From Streptomyces atratus (GTDB lineage: Bacteria > Actinomycetota > Actinomycetes > Streptomycetales > Streptomycetaceae): a stretch of 64,000 nt of DNA. The position numbers were made by a program, and so were the translations under genes. The notes beneath the pieces are model-generated. The model saw only the letters and a list, made by a program, of their open reading frames with translations. It ran no database searches and was not told the DNA's origin. Location of the stretch: NCBI RefSeq assembly GCF_014648655.1, contig NZ_BMRN01000016.1:94168-158167 (forward strand), written 5' to 3'. Positions within the stretch are counted from its first letter, which is position 1. The number at the start of each line of letters is the position of its first letter. Below are positions 53,323 to 62,422 of the stretch, piece by piece.

Positions 53323-53459
53323 ACGGCGGACGTTAGCAGCGACGTACCGATGTCCGCGCGGGATTTGTTTCCGGCGCCGGCGGCCCTGCGGTGCTGCCCG
53401 GTCCTCCGGTGCTGCCGGTCCCGACCGCGGGCCAACCCGGTGGAGTCCCGGCCCCCGGT

Positions 53460-53966
53460 TCAGCGCCGGGCGCCGCCGATGCGTCCCTCCAGCTGCACCA
53501 GCAACTCGCTGAGCTGGGTGCTGAGCCGGGTACGGGAATGTTCGTCGAGACCGGACAGCACCATGCGTTCGTACGCCAGTTGCCGGGGCAGCAGCCGGTC
53601 GACCAGGTCGCGGCCCTCCTCGGTGAGGCGGACATGGGCGACGCGGCGGTCGCGGGCGTCGCTGCGGCGGTCGACGAGCCCACGCTCCTGAAGGACGCGC
53701 AGACGCTTCGTGACGGCGGCGCCGGAGGAGAACGTCTCCCTGGCCAGCTCACCGGGGGTGAGTTCGCGGTCGGTACGGCGTACGGCACCGAGCAGGTCGA
53801 ACTCGGCGCGGGTCAGGCCGGCGGCGCGCAGCGGGGCGTCCTCCGCCTGCTGGAGCAGGGCCGCACAGCGGTTGATACGGCCGATGAGCTCCATCGGTCC
53901 GGTGTCCAGCTCCGGGTTGACGGCCTGCCACTGCCGCACCACCGAGGCGACGATGTCGTCGGTCAC
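53460..53966 (-). CDS. MarR-family regulator
   Basis: 168 aa from the GTG at 53966, which overlaps the FUSC stop by 4 bases (GTGA) and has GGAG upstream. Winged-helix core: AGLTRAEFDLLGAVRRTDRE, then SGAAVTKRLRVLQERGLVDR, and the wing RRSDARDRRVAHVRLTEEG. It is transcribed with the FUSC gene and likely represses that operon in response to an aromatic or lipophilic effector; the AT-rich inverted repeat at 55685-55702 is a candidate site. Confidence 0.85.
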   Translation of the reverse strand: MTDDIVASVVRQWQAVNPELDTGPMELIGRINRCAALLQQAEDAPLRAAGLTRAEFDLLGAVRRTDRELTPGELARETFSSGAAVTKRLRVLQERGLVDRRSDARDRRVAHVRLTEEGRDLVDRLLPRQLAYERMVLSGLDEHSRTRLSTQLSELLVQLEGRIGGARR

Positions 53967-55681
53967 ACCGCTCCGTTCTCCTGGGCGGGGGCGATCAGCC
54001 CCTGCCGTGTTGCTGTCGCGGCGAGCGTACGGTGTCCGGCCTGCTCGGCCGCGAGGACCTGCTCCTGGGGCAGGGCGCGCTGCCACCATTCGCCCGCTGC
54101 GGTGTCGTCGGCCTCGCGCAGCTCGACGAGCGAGCCGGTCAGCCTGCGGCGCGCGGCGTCGAGAGCGGCGGGCGTGGGCTGCGGGGCGGCAAGCGCGTGT
54201 ACGGCGTGGGCGCGGGCCCGGTCGGTGGCGGCCAGGGCCTTTTCGAGGCGTCCGGCGGCCCGGCGGTTGGTCACCAGCATGGCGGCGAGGATGCCCACCC
54301 CGGCGCCGATCACAGTGTCCAGGACCCGGTCGCCGATGAGCTCACCGGCCGGGTGGGTGCCGCCGAACTCCAGGACCAGCAGGGCCATCGGCGTGACGGC
54401 GATGGAGCCGAGCCAGTAGTTGCGGGTGATCAGGGCCTCGGCCGCGAAGCCGAAGAACAGGCAGAAGCCGATGAGGGCCAGCGGTCCGGTGCGGCTGACC
54501 GGGAGGACGGCGGCGAAGACGAGGACGCCGAGCAGATTGCCGAGGGTCCGCTGAAGGGCTCGGTTCCAGGACAATGTCACGTTGGCCTGGTACAGGGAGG
54601 CGGCCGTGACGATCGCCCAGTAGGGCCGTCCGACGCCGGCCGCCTGGGAGACATATCCGGCCAGGGCACAGCCGATGAGCACACGGGCGCCGATGGGGAG
54701 CAGCGGGGAGCCGGGGGCGAGGCTGCGCAGCAGTGCGCGGCGGGCGTCGCGGCGGCTTCGTGTGCGCCGGGCGGCCCGTTCGGCGTCGATGCCGAACAAC
54801 TCATCGGACGTGCCGGGGGCGGGCGGCGGAGTGGGGACGGGTCCACGGGCACGGGTCTGCCGGGCCCAGGCGCGGAGCCGCTCGGGGTCGGAGGCGGGGG
54901 CAGCGGCGGGAGCGATCGGGGAGGCGTCGTGGGCGCCCCCGGCGAGGGCGGCCTCGGCGTGGACGACGAGACGTTCGAGAGCCCGGCGTACGGGGGTGGG
55001 GCGTCCGGCGGAGAGCAGCGCCTGCCAGGCCGCGTGCACGGCCGCGACCGCGCCGCGCCGGGTGCGGTGGCCGGGGGCTGTGACGTAGGCCGCGGCCGCG
55101 TCGAGTGCGCGGGCGGTCGCCCGGCGCTCCGGGCCCTCCCTGCGGATCACCGCGGGGCCGACCGTGACCAGCCAGGAGATCACGCCCGCGGCCAGGGTCA
55201 GCGCGAGGTGGCCGGGTACCTGGCCGAGGTGCTGCGGGGCAAAGAGTGCGGCCGAGGTGATGAACGTGAAGATCACCGGCCCCGGCGGGCCGATGCGGGT
55301 GGCGTCGCAGAGCATCTTCTGTCCGGCGGCGAGCAGCGCGCCCACCGCGATCAGCACGGCGGTCGATCCCGTGAGCGAGGCCGCGACGAGGGATATCGCC
55401 ATGCCGATGACCATGGAGACGACGACCCCCGCGACGGCGCGGGCGCGGCGGGCGTACGGCAGGTTGTGGCCGTACAGCGCACAGAGCGAGCCGGCCATCG
55501 TGTACATCACGAGGTCGAGCCGGTCGATGGCGAACAGCAGCAGATCCGGTACCGCGGTGGCGACGACCACACTCAGCGCCGGCTTGAACCACATGTCCGA
55601 GGGCCGGGCGAGGCGCAGGGGGGCGACCAGCGGGAGTCTGCGGACCGAGGGCTGCCGGGATCGAATGGTTGTATCGCTCAC
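53963..55681 (-). CDS. FUSC-family membrane transporter
   Basis: 572 aa from the GTG at 55681, 4 bases from an AT-rich inverted repeat. Two blocks of hydrophobic segments (residues ~35-175 and ~325-465) are separated by an Arg/Ala-rich cytoplasmic loop (~180-320), the fusaric acid resistance (FUSC/YccS) layout. The second block carries RPYWAIVTAASLYQANVTLS, then TLGNLLGVLVFAAV, typical of FUSC. Such proteins export aromatic carboxylic acids. The operon partner is the MarR regulator. Confidence 0.85.
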   Translation of the reverse strand: MSDTTIRSRQPSVRRLPLVAPLRLARPSDMWFKPALSVVVATAVPDLLLFAIDRLDLVMYTMAGSLCALYGHNLPYARRARAVAGVVVSMVIGMAISLVAASLTGSTAVLIAVGALLAAGQKMLCDATRIGPPGPVIFTFITSAALFAPQHLGQVPGHLALTLAAGVISWLVTVGPAVIRREGPERRATARALDAAAAYVTAPGHRTRRGAVAAVHAAWQALLSAGRPTPVRRALERLVVHAEAALAGGAHDASPIAPAAAPASDPERLRAWARQTRARGPVPTPPPAPGTSDELFGIDAERAARRTRSRRDARRALLRSLAPGSPLLPIGARVLIGCALAGYVSQAAGVGRPYWAIVTAASLYQANVTLSWNRALQRTLGNLLGVLVFAAVLPVSRTGPLALIGFCLFFGFAAEALITRNYWLGSIAVTPMALLVLEFGGTHPAGELIGDRVLDTVIGAGVGILAAMLVTNRRAAGRLEKALAATDRARAHAVHALAAPQPTPAALDAARRRLTGSLVELREADDTAAGEWWQRALPQEQVLAAEQAGHRTLAATATRQGLIAPAQENGAV

Positions 55682-55684
55682 CCA

Positions 55685-55702
55685 AATACTTTAACAGGTA
55701 TT
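55685..55702. promoter_or_regulatory. AT-rich inverted repeat at the FUSC-marR promoter
   Basis: AATAC and GTATT are exact complements, 8 bases apart, immediately upstream of the FUSC GTG. The surroundings (AATACTTTAACAGGTATT) are far more AT-rich than the genome, as for MarR operators and -10 regions. Binding by the operon's own MarR is inferred. Confidence 0.45.
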
Positions 55703-55829
55703 ACACCCGTAAAACATTTTCTTCGGTGACGAGGCCGCGGCGCCGACGGCCGCCCCCTGCGCGAACCCATAGCGTTCAACTGCACGAGGACAGACAGGCA
55801 CGTGTCTATGCACCCACGGAGGAATCCGA

Positions 55830-56597
55830 ATGAAGCTCACCAAACCGGTGCCCAGCGGTCCCTGCTGGATCGAGCTGAGCACCCCCGACATCCCGGCTGC
55901 CAAGTCGTTCTACGCGGCGCTCTTCGGCTGGCGCTCCGAGACCGATCCGCGTGAGGAGGCGGGCGGCTACACCATGGCGCACCTCAAAGATGCGCGAGTG
56001 GCCGCACTGAGTCCGGTCTACCAGCCGGGACAGCCGCCCGCCTGGACGGTCTCGTTCGCCAGCGAGGACGCGGACGCCACGGTCGAGAAGGTGAAGTCGG
56101 CGGGCGGCTCGCTCCTGGTCGGCCCGATGGACGTGTTCGACCAGGGCAGGTTCGCGGTGGTCGCGGATCCGTCCGGTGCGGTGTTCTCGCTGTGGCAGGG
56201 CCGCGCCTTCGCCGGCGCCGAGCGGCTGAACGACCCGGGCACGCTCGGCTGGGTCGAACTCATCACCCGGGAGGCCGACCAGTCGCTCGCTTTCTACCCC
56301 GCGGTCTTCGGATGGACGGTGAACACCGCTTCGGAGAGCTACACGCAGTGGGGCGTGGCCGGCGAGGACTTCGGCGGCATGCTGATCATGGACGACAGGT
56401 TCCCGCCGGAGGCGCCACCCAACTGGCTGCCGTACTTCGCCGTGACGGACGTCGACGTGGCGGCGGCCACCGCGCAGGGGGCGGGCGGCGAACTGCTGAT
56501 GCCCCCGACGAGCGTTCCGGACGGACCTCGGATCGCGGTGGTCCGGGATCCGCAGGGCGCGGTGTTCGGTATCCACCGGGCGGGCGGCGAGGGCTAG
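55830..56597 (+). CDS. VOC-family (glyoxalase-like) protein, two domains
   Basis: 255 aa from the ATG at 55830; ACGGAGGAA is 6 bases upstream. Two tandem VOC modules are visible: the first begins GPCWIELSTPDIPAAKSFYA and the second begins GTLGWVELITREADQSLAFY. The repeats YAALFGW and YPAVFGW mark the same position in each. Two-module VOC proteins are usually lyases, dioxygenases or resistance proteins that bind one metal. Metal ligands cannot be assigned confidently. It is divergent from the FUSC operon. Confidence 0.85.
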   Translation: MKLTKPVPSGPCWIELSTPDIPAAKSFYAALFGWRSETDPREEAGGYTMAHLKDARVAALSPVYQPGQPPAWTVSFASEDADATVEKVKSAGGSLLVGPMDVFDQGRFAVVADPSGAVFSLWQGRAFAGAERLNDPGTLGWVELITREADQSLAFYPAVFGWTVNTASESYTQWGVAGEDFGGMLIMDDRFPPEAPPNWLPYFAVTDVDVAAATAQGAGGELLMPPTSVPDGPRIAVVRDPQGAVFGIHRAGGEG

Positions 56598-56852
56598 GGC
56601 CCCCTCGTCGGAGCCGGACGCCGGGCGGGGCCGGATGCCGACGCGCAATCGGACGGTACGGGCCCTGCCGCCGGGCGGTGTCCCGTACCACTCCCGTACC
56701 ACTCCGTCGCCGTTCCGGCAGGTGACACGCTTTTGGAGTCGCTGGACGCCGAGCACCGGGCCACACTGATCGCGACACCCACGGACCCGCGTACCCACCG
56801 GTTCGGCATCCGCCTGCGGGGGACGGCGAACGGTCTTCCTGGAGTTCAGTTG

Positions 56853-58220
56853 ATGTACGAGAGCGATGTCGGACTGCTCGCCCCCGGGTGGGCCGGCTCA
56901 CCCGCCGAGACGGCCACCGGCGACAGCGCCTTTCTGCAGGCGATGCTCGACGCCGAGGCCGCGCTCACCCGCGCCCAGTCCCTCTGCGGGCTCGCCCCCG
57001 CCGAGGCCGGGCGGGCGGTGACCGCGGCGGCCGACGCGAGCCGATTCGATGAGCGGGATGTGGCACTGCGCGCACGTGCGAGCGGCAATCCGGTCACCCC
57101 ACTGGTCTTCGACCTGGTCGACGCCGTCGAGCAGGACGTCCGGCCGTACGTGCACCGGGGCGCCTCCAGTCAGGACATCCTCGACACGGCCGCCATGCTG
57201 ATCGCCGCCCGGGCCCTGGCACCCGTGCTCGACGATCTGGCGCGGTCCGCGGAGGCGGTGGCACGGCTCGCACTCGCACATCGCAACACCCCGATGGCCG
57301 GCCGTACGCTCACCCAGCACGCCGTGCCGACCACCTTCGGGCTGAAGGCAGCCGGATGGCGTGCGCTGATCCTCGACGCACGGGACCGGCTCTCGGCCGT
57401 ACGGGAATCGCTTCCCGCGCAACTCGGTGGCGCGGCAGGAACGTTGGCCGCCTTCAATACCTTCGCTCCCATCGGCGAAGCCGAAGTCGCCGACGACGAC
57501 CGCCGTGGGCTGACCGTGCTCCAGGCATTCGCGAAAGAACTCGGTCTGGCCGAACCGCTCCTGCCATGGCTCAGTCTGCGTACCCCGATCGCCGATCTGG
57601 CAGGCGCGCTCGCCTTCACGGCAGGTGCGCTCGGCAAGTTGGCGGCCGATGTGCTCAACCTGTCCCGCACCGAGATCGGTGAGGTCACCGAGGGGAAGGG
57701 CGGTGGTTCGTCCACCATGCCGCACAAGGCCAACCCGGTGCGCGCCACGCTGATCGCCGCGGCCGCCCGCCGCGCCCCCGGCCTGGCGGCGACGCTGTAC
57801 GGCTCGCTCGCAGCCGAGGACGAGCGGCCGGCCGGGTCGTGGCACGCCGAGTGGGAGCCGCTGCGCGAACTGCTGCGGCTCGTCGGCGGGGCCGCGTACG
57901 ACGCCGCCGAACTCACCGACCAACTGCGCGTCGTCCCGTACGCCATGCGGGAGAATCTCCAGCTCACCGACGGGCTGATCGTCTCGGAACGGCTGGCCGC
58001 CGTGTTCGCCGAGCGCATCGGCCGCAAGCGCGCCAAGGAGGTACTGGTGAGCGCCGCCGCACGGGCCCGTGCGGAGACGACGGATCTGGCCGATGTCCTC
58101 GGCGATGTGCTGGACGAGGAGCCCGAACTTGCCGGTCTCGATCTTTCCGATCTGACCGAACCCGCCCGGTACACCGGCTGCGCAGGCGCCCTCACCGACC
58201 GTGCACTGGACCGCGGATGA
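56853..58220 (+). CDS. pcaB: 3-Carboxy-cis,cis-muconate cycloisomerase-like lyase (PcaB family)
   Basis: 455 aa from the ATG at 56853 (GGAG 8 bases upstream). The fumarase/aspartase signature GGGSSTMPHKANPV (near residue 285) is intact. HRGASSQDILDTAAM near residue 108 contains the second active-site region and QHAVPTTFGLKAAGW the third. The family cleaves or cyclises dicarboxylates. The length and spacing fit PcaB of the beta-ketoadipate route, but the other pca genes are not adjacent. Adenylosuccinate lyase-like alternatives are less likely. Confidence 0.8.
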   Translation: MYESDVGLLAPGWAGSPAETATGDSAFLQAMLDAEAALTRAQSLCGLAPAEAGRAVTAAADASRFDERDVALRARASGNPVTPLVFDLVDAVEQDVRPYVHRGASSQDILDTAAMLIAARALAPVLDDLARSAEAVARLALAHRNTPMAGRTLTQHAVPTTFGLKAAGWRALILDARDRLSAVRESLPAQLGGAAGTLAAFNTFAPIGEAEVADDDRRGLTVLQAFAKELGLAEPLLPWLSLRTPIADLAGALAFTAGALGKLAADVLNLSRTEIGEVTEGKGGGSSTMPHKANPVRATLIAAAARRAPGLAATLYGSLAAEDERPAGSWHAEWEPLRELLRLVGGAAYDAAELTDQLRVVPYAMRENLQLTDGLIVSERLAAVFAERIGRKRAKEVLVSAAARARAETTDLADVLGDVLDEEPELAGLDLSDLTEPARYTGCAGALTDRALDRG

Positions 58221-58269
58221 CCGCACTCGCCGTCCGCTTCCCGGTGGCGCCGCTCATTCGCCACACCGG

Positions 58270-58878
58270 TCAACGAGAGACGTCGTCTCCACGGATCCGG
58301 GCATGGACGTGCATGTCGTGCCAGCCGTCGGCATGCAGATGGCCCCGGCGCCTGGTGCCCTCCAGGGCGAAGCCCGCTTTGGCCGCCACCCGGCAGGACG
58401 CCTCGTTCAGCACGGAGTGGACGAGTTCGAGGCGCTCGAACCCGATCTCGTCGAAGGCCCAGCGCGCCAGCACCGAGACGGCTCGTGGCGCGACGCCGCG
58501 TCCGCGGGCGGCCGGCAACGTCCAGTAGGCACATTCGGCGTGTCCGATGGCCGGCGTCAGGGAGCGGAGCGCGACCCGGCCGACCACTTCCTCGGCTCCA
58601 TCGGCCGCGCTCGCGGGGCAAACGACGGCCCAGTGGGCTCCGGTCTCGCAGTACCAGGCGCTCTGCCACTGGTCGATCCAGTCGCGCGCCTCGTCCTCGG
58701 AGTCGGCCCGGCGCAGATGCCAGCGCTGGATGACCGGGTCGGCGAAGGCGGCGAGGACGGCCGGTGCGTCCGTGTACCGCCACGGCCGCAGGAGCAGGTG
58801 GTCGGTGACGGGCAGAGCGGGTTGTACGGAGTCCGCGAGGCGCCCCGGCGGGATATGGGGCGGCACCAAGTACGGCAT
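58270..58878 (-). CDS. GNAT-family acetyltransferase
   Basis: 202 aa from the ATG at 58878; the ribosome site is weak and a longer frame exists. The RimJ/RimL-like fold shows LLLRPWRYTDAPAVLAAFAD at the start, CAYWTLPAARGRGVAPRAV (acetyl-CoA loop Q/R-x-x-G-x-G/A) and FERLELVHSVLNEASCRVAA near the end. Such enzymes acetylate amino groups on proteins or small molecules. It converges on the PcaB-like gene. Confidence 0.8.
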   Translation of the reverse strand: MPYLVPPHIPPGRLADSVQPALPVTDHLLLRPWRYTDAPAVLAAFADPVIQRWHLRRADSEDEARDWIDQWQSAWYCETGAHWAVVCPASAADGAEEVVGRVALRSLTPAIGHAECAYWTLPAARGRGVAPRAVSVLARWAFDEIGFERLELVHSVLNEASCRVAAKAGFALEGTRRRGHLHADGWHDMHVHARIRGDDVSR

Positions 58879-59017
58879 GGGCGCATCATCGCACGGGGCG
58901 GAACCCGTTCCGGCGGCACACGGGAGCCCCCTTGCGCGGAAGATCGCACACGACAAAGGCCGCGTCCCGCACTTCCACAGCATGCACCCCTCGTTGAAAC
59001 TTCACACACGTCGTACG

Positions 59018-59485
59018 ATGGCGGTGATGAACAGGCTGAGCGAACGGACGCACCGACGACGGCAGAGCGCCCACGCGTCGGCCGTTCTCGGCTGGCTGTT
59101 CGTACTGCTCGCCATGGTCTCGTGCTGTTCGGTCACGGCCCCGGACTCGTCCGCGCACCGGATGGCAGCCCCGGGCTCGGCCTCGCACCAGTCCGGTACC
59201 CATACCGCAGCCACCGCCCGGGCCATGACGCCCGTGCATGCCGTGGTCGTACGGACGGTGGTGGCCGATGCCCCTGAGGGCCGGGGCATGGGCAGTTCCT
59301 GCCACGGAACCTCCGAGCATGCGACACCCGTCGTACTGCCCGGCCAGAGCGCGCCCGTGGCCCTTCCCGGCGTGACCGCCACAGCTCCCGTCACCCCGCT
59401 CACCGGCGCCGCCGCGATCCGCGGCCCGTCCAACGACGCCGTGCGGGAAGTCGACCATCTGCGTCTGCAGGTTCAACGGATCTAG
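59018..59485 (+). CDS. DUF6153 membrane or secreted protein
   Basis: 155 aa from the ATG at 59018 (or three codons later at 59027; neither has a strong ribosome site). One hydrophobic segment near residues 22-38 (AVLGWLFVLLAMVSCCSVTA) is followed by a region rich in His, Ala and Gly. This fits DUF6153, small His-rich membrane proteins that in Streptomyces precede DUF3105 and DUF305 genes, as here. The group may bind a metal such as copper; this is inference. Confidence 0.7.
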   Translation: MAVMNRLSERTHRRRQSAHASAVLGWLFVLLAMVSCCSVTAPDSSAHRMAAPGSASHQSGTHTAATARAMTPVHAVVVRTVVADAPEGRGMGSSCHGTSEHATPVVLPGQSAPVALPGVTATAPVTPLTGAAAIRGPSNDAVREVDHLRLQVQRI

Positions 59486-59573
59486 AGGCAGGGCCCGTTC
59501 CTCGGGACACCGAGGACGTTCTCCCGCATGCCCTCAGCTCCATCAGTCTTGCTGAACCGAAGGACGACTCTCC

Positions 59574-60224
59574 ATGGCATCCGCCAAGAAGCAGAACACC
59601 CCTGCCGCCGCACGCCGCGCCAAGCTGGAGGAGGCCCGCCGTAAGGAACGGGCCCGCGAGCGGCGCAGCCGCATCATCACCCTCACCGCGTCCGTCGCCG
59701 TGATCGCCGCGCTCGTCGCGGGCGGCGGCTACCTGATGTCCGCCGCCAACGACAAGGAAGAAGCCGAGGTCGAGGCCAAGTCCTCGCCCGTACAGGGCGA
59801 GCGGACCTGGGACAAGCTCTCCCAGAACCATGTCGAGAAGAAGGTCGACTACCCGATGAACCCGCCGGTCGGCGGCGATCACAACCCGGTGTGGATGAAC
59901 TGCGACGCCGATGTCTACACCAAGGCGATACCGAGGGAGAACGCCGTCCACTCCCTTGAGCACGGCGCGGTCTGGGTCACGTACACGAGCAAGGCGAAGC
60001 CTGCCGACATCAAGAAACTGGGCGAGCGGGTCGAGGCAACGCCCTACTCGCTGATGAGCCCGGTCGAGGACCAGGCCGCCCCGCTCCTGCTCAGCGCCTG
60101 GGGCAAGCAGGTGACGGTGACGAGTGCCACCGACGCACGCGTGGCGCAGTTCTTCACCAAGTACGTGCAGGGTCCGCAGACCCCGGAGCCGGGCGCGGCC
60201 TGCACCGGCGGGGTCGCACAGTGA
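59574..60224 (+). CDS. DUF3105 membrane-anchored protein
   Basis: 216 aa. After a basic coiled-coil-like ~35-aa start, one transmembrane segment (~38-58, IITLTASVAVIAALVAGG) leads to an external domain. The family core is NPPVGGDHNPVWMNCDADVY followed by ENAVHSLEHGAVWVTY, with conserved His, Trp and Cys residues that could bind metal. The next gene overlaps its stop by 4 bases (GTGA). Confidence 0.85.
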   Translation: MASAKKQNTPAAARRAKLEEARRKERARERRSRIITLTASVAVIAALVAGGGYLMSAANDKEEAEVEAKSSPVQGERTWDKLSQNHVEKKVDYPMNPPVGGDHNPVWMNCDADVYTKAIPRENAVHSLEHGAVWVTYTSKAKPADIKKLGERVEATPYSLMSPVEDQAAPLLLSAWGKQVTVTSATDARVAQFFTKYVQGPQTPEPGAACTGGVAQ

Positions 60225-60865
60225 CGTCCGCGGTCCGCTCCTCGCGCCCGATGATGACGGCGGGCGGTGTGGTGCTGCTGCTGGCACTGGGCCTGGTCGC
60301 GCTGATGCTCGTACGGCCGTCGTCCTCCGCGGGCTCCGCCGCACCGGCGGCCGCTCCCTCGGACACGTCCGCCGATGTCGGGTTCGCGCGCGACATGTCG
60401 ATCCACCATCAGCAGGCGGTCGAGATGTCGTTCATCGTGCGGGACCGTACGTCCGACGTGGCGGTACGCCGGCTCGCGTACGACATCATCAACACCCAGG
60501 CCAATCAGCGCGGCATGATGCTCGGCTGGCTGGAGATGTGGGGCCGGGCGAAGTCGTCGAGCGCACCTCCCATGGAGTGGATGGGGCATACCGTCACGCC
60601 CAGGGGCGACGGTTCGCTGATGCCGGGCATGGCGACCGACACCGAACTCGACGCACTGCGGGCGGCGAAGGGCAAGGACGCCGAGGTGCTGTTCCTGAAG
60701 CTGATGGCCGCGCACCACCGCGCTGGTGCGGAGATGGCACAGGCGGCGGCCGACGCGGCCGGAACCGATGAGATCAGAAATCTGGCGACGGGCATGGTCC
60801 GGGGCCAGCAGTCCGAGATCGCACTCATGGCGGACATGCTCAAGGAGCGCGGTTCGACGGCCTGA
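60221..60865 (+). CDS. DUF305 protein
   Basis: 214 aa from the GTG at 60221, overlapping the DUF3105 stop. A signal or anchor segment (~14-36, GGVVLLLALGLVALMLV) is followed by the four-helix DUF305 core with two His-rich blocks: DMSIHHQQAVEMS and LMAAHHRAGAEMA, each contributing metal-type HH-x-x-x-x-E/M positions. DUF305 proteins are often linked to copper handling. It is followed by a strong terminator. Confidence 0.85.
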   Translation: MTSAVRSSRPMMTAGGVVLLLALGLVALMLVRPSSSAGSAAPAAAPSDTSADVGFARDMSIHHQQAVEMSFIVRDRTSDVAVRRLAYDIINTQANQRGMMLGWLEMWGRAKSSSAPPMEWMGHTVTPRGDGSLMPGMATDTELDALRAAKGKDAEVLFLKLMAAHHRAGAEMAQAAADAAGTDEIRNLATGMVRGQQSEIALMADMLKERGSTA

Positions 60866-60914
60866 GCGCCGTACGTTCCGACGGCCCGTGCGCGCGCACG
60901 GGTTCACCTTCACC

Positions 60915-60959
60915 GGCGGCCCGTTCGCGGCGGGTTCCTTCTCCCGCGAACGGGCCGCC
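60915..60959 (+). terminator. Strong terminator after the DUF305 gene
   Basis: GGCGGCCCGTTCGCGG (60915-60930) pairs perfectly over 16 bp with 60944-60959 around a 13-base loop. It starts 50 bases after the DUF305 stop. Confidence 0.75.
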
Positions 60960-61061
60960 CCCGGCGATGAGACGGCGAACGGCCTCAGGACTTGCCGGTC
61001 GCACAAGCTCACCGGCTCACCGGACTGATCGCACAAGGGATCGCATAGGCTCGGATCCAAC

Positions 61062-62303
61062 ATGAAGAGCAACCTCACACCGCTGGGGCCCAAGGCCGAC
61101 AAGGACACTGTGCGCCGCAGCAACCTCAGTCTGGTGCTGCGGGCCGTCCGCGACGAGGGCGAGGCGACCAGGGCCGGGGTCGCCGCGCGGGTGGGGCTGA
61201 CCCGGGCCGCGGTGTCCTCGCTCGTCGAGCAACTCATCGACATCGGGTTCCTCACCGAGTCCGGCAAGACCTTCAGCGGGCAGGCGGGGCGCCCCGGGAC
61301 CGCGCTCAAAGTGGCGCGCACGGGGCCTGCCGGGCTCGGCGTGGAGGTCAACATCGACTATGTGTCGGTATGTGTCGTCGATCTGGCGGGCACCGGCCGG
61401 GTACGGCTCACCGAGCACCTCGACAACCGCGGCGCGCCGCCCGGGGAGGTGCTGGCGCGGGCGGCCGGGATCGCGGCGCGCACCCTGGAGTCGGCCCGCG
61501 AGCAGGAACTGTTCCCGGTCGGGGTGGCGCTCGCCCTGCCCGGTCTGGTCTCCGGCGGTACGGTGCGCCAGGCGCCCAACCTGGGCTGGAATCAGGTTCC
61601 GGCCGAGGAACTCTTCGCCGCTTCGCTCGCCGCCGAGCAACCCGGTCACGAGGCGCTGCCGGTGAGTTCGGAGAACGAGGCCAATCTGGCGGCGCTCGCC
61701 GAGCTCTGGTTCGGCGGACTCGGCACGGTCCGCAGTTTCCTCTATCTGACGGGCGAGATCGGCGTCGGTGGTGCCCTGGTCATCGACGGTGAACTCCTGC
61801 GCGGGGCGCACGGGTTCGCCGGGGAGATCGGGCATGTGGTGGTGGACGCGGAGGGACCGCAGTGCCGGTGCGGCTCGCGCGGCTGTCTGGAGCAGTACGC
61901 GGGACAGGCGGCGCTGTTGCGGGCCGCCGGGATCCAGGAGTCCGGCAGCGGCTCCGGAGTGGCCGAGCTGGAACGGCGCGCCCGGGCTGGCGACGAGCAG
62001 GCGGTGGCCGCTGTCGCGGAGGCCGGCCGGATGCTGGGGCGAGTGCTGTCCGGGACGGTGAATCTGCTGGACCCGGACGCGGTGGTGCTCGGCGGGATAT
62101 ACCGGAACCTGATGCCGTGGCTGTCACCGCCCGCCGACGAGGAGCTGACCGGCCGGGTGGTGTCCGGGCTCTGGGCTCCCGGGAGCGGCCGTCTGCGCGC
62201 CTCGTCCGTGGCGGGTGACGCTGCGCGGGGCGCTGCGGCGCTGGTGATGACGGGGGTACTGGCCGACCCGGTGGCGTACGCGGACGGCCGGGAAACCGGC
62301 TGA
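61062..62303 (+). CDS. ROK-family transcriptional regulator (XylR-like)
   Basis: 413 aa from the ATG at 61062. The N-terminal winged helix is seen as TRAGVAARVGLTRAAVSSLV. The ROK sugar-kinase-like fold follows: GVALALPGLVSGGTVRQAPN, then a zinc-binding CRCGSRGCLEQYAGQ in the GHVV region, and a glucokinase-like GEIGVGGALVIDGEL. Because it faces xylA (62423-63592) across a shared terminator, a xylose or sugar repressor role is likely. Two direct repeats TCGCACAAG lie just upstream (61029 and 60999), spaced by 30 bases. Confidence 0.85.
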   Translation: MKSNLTPLGPKADKDTVRRSNLSLVLRAVRDEGEATRAGVAARVGLTRAAVSSLVEQLIDIGFLTESGKTFSGQAGRPGTALKVARTGPAGLGVEVNIDYVSVCVVDLAGTGRVRLTEHLDNRGAPPGEVLARAAGIAARTLESAREQELFPVGVALALPGLVSGGTVRQAPNLGWNQVPAEELFAASLAAEQPGHEALPVSSENEANLAALAELWFGGLGTVRSFLYLTGEIGVGGALVIDGELLRGAHGFAGEIGHVVVDAEGPQCRCGSRGCLEQYAGQAALLRAAGIQESGSGSGVAELERRARAGDEQAVAAVAEAGRMLGRVLSGTVNLLDPDAVVLGGIYRNLMPWLSPPADEELTGRVVSGLWAPGSGRLRASSVAGDAARGAAALVMTGVLADPVAYADGRETG

Positions 62304-62356
62304 TCCGCCCCACCGGGTACAGGCCGGACCGTCGCCCGCTCCACGCGAACGCGAAA

Positions 62357-62395
62357 GGGGGTGGGGCCGGACACACGGTGTCCGGCCCCACCCCC
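62357..62395. terminator. Bidirectional terminator between the ROK gene and xylA
   Basis: GGGGGTGGGGCCGGACA (62357-62373) pairs perfectly with 62379-62395; an extra C-G pair leaves a 3-base loop, giving 18 bp. It sits between convergent genes, 54 bases after the ROK stop and 27 bases beyond the xylA stop. Confidence 0.85.
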
Positions 62396-62422
62396 GGGGC
62401 CCCGCGTCGCTGCGGGCCGGGA

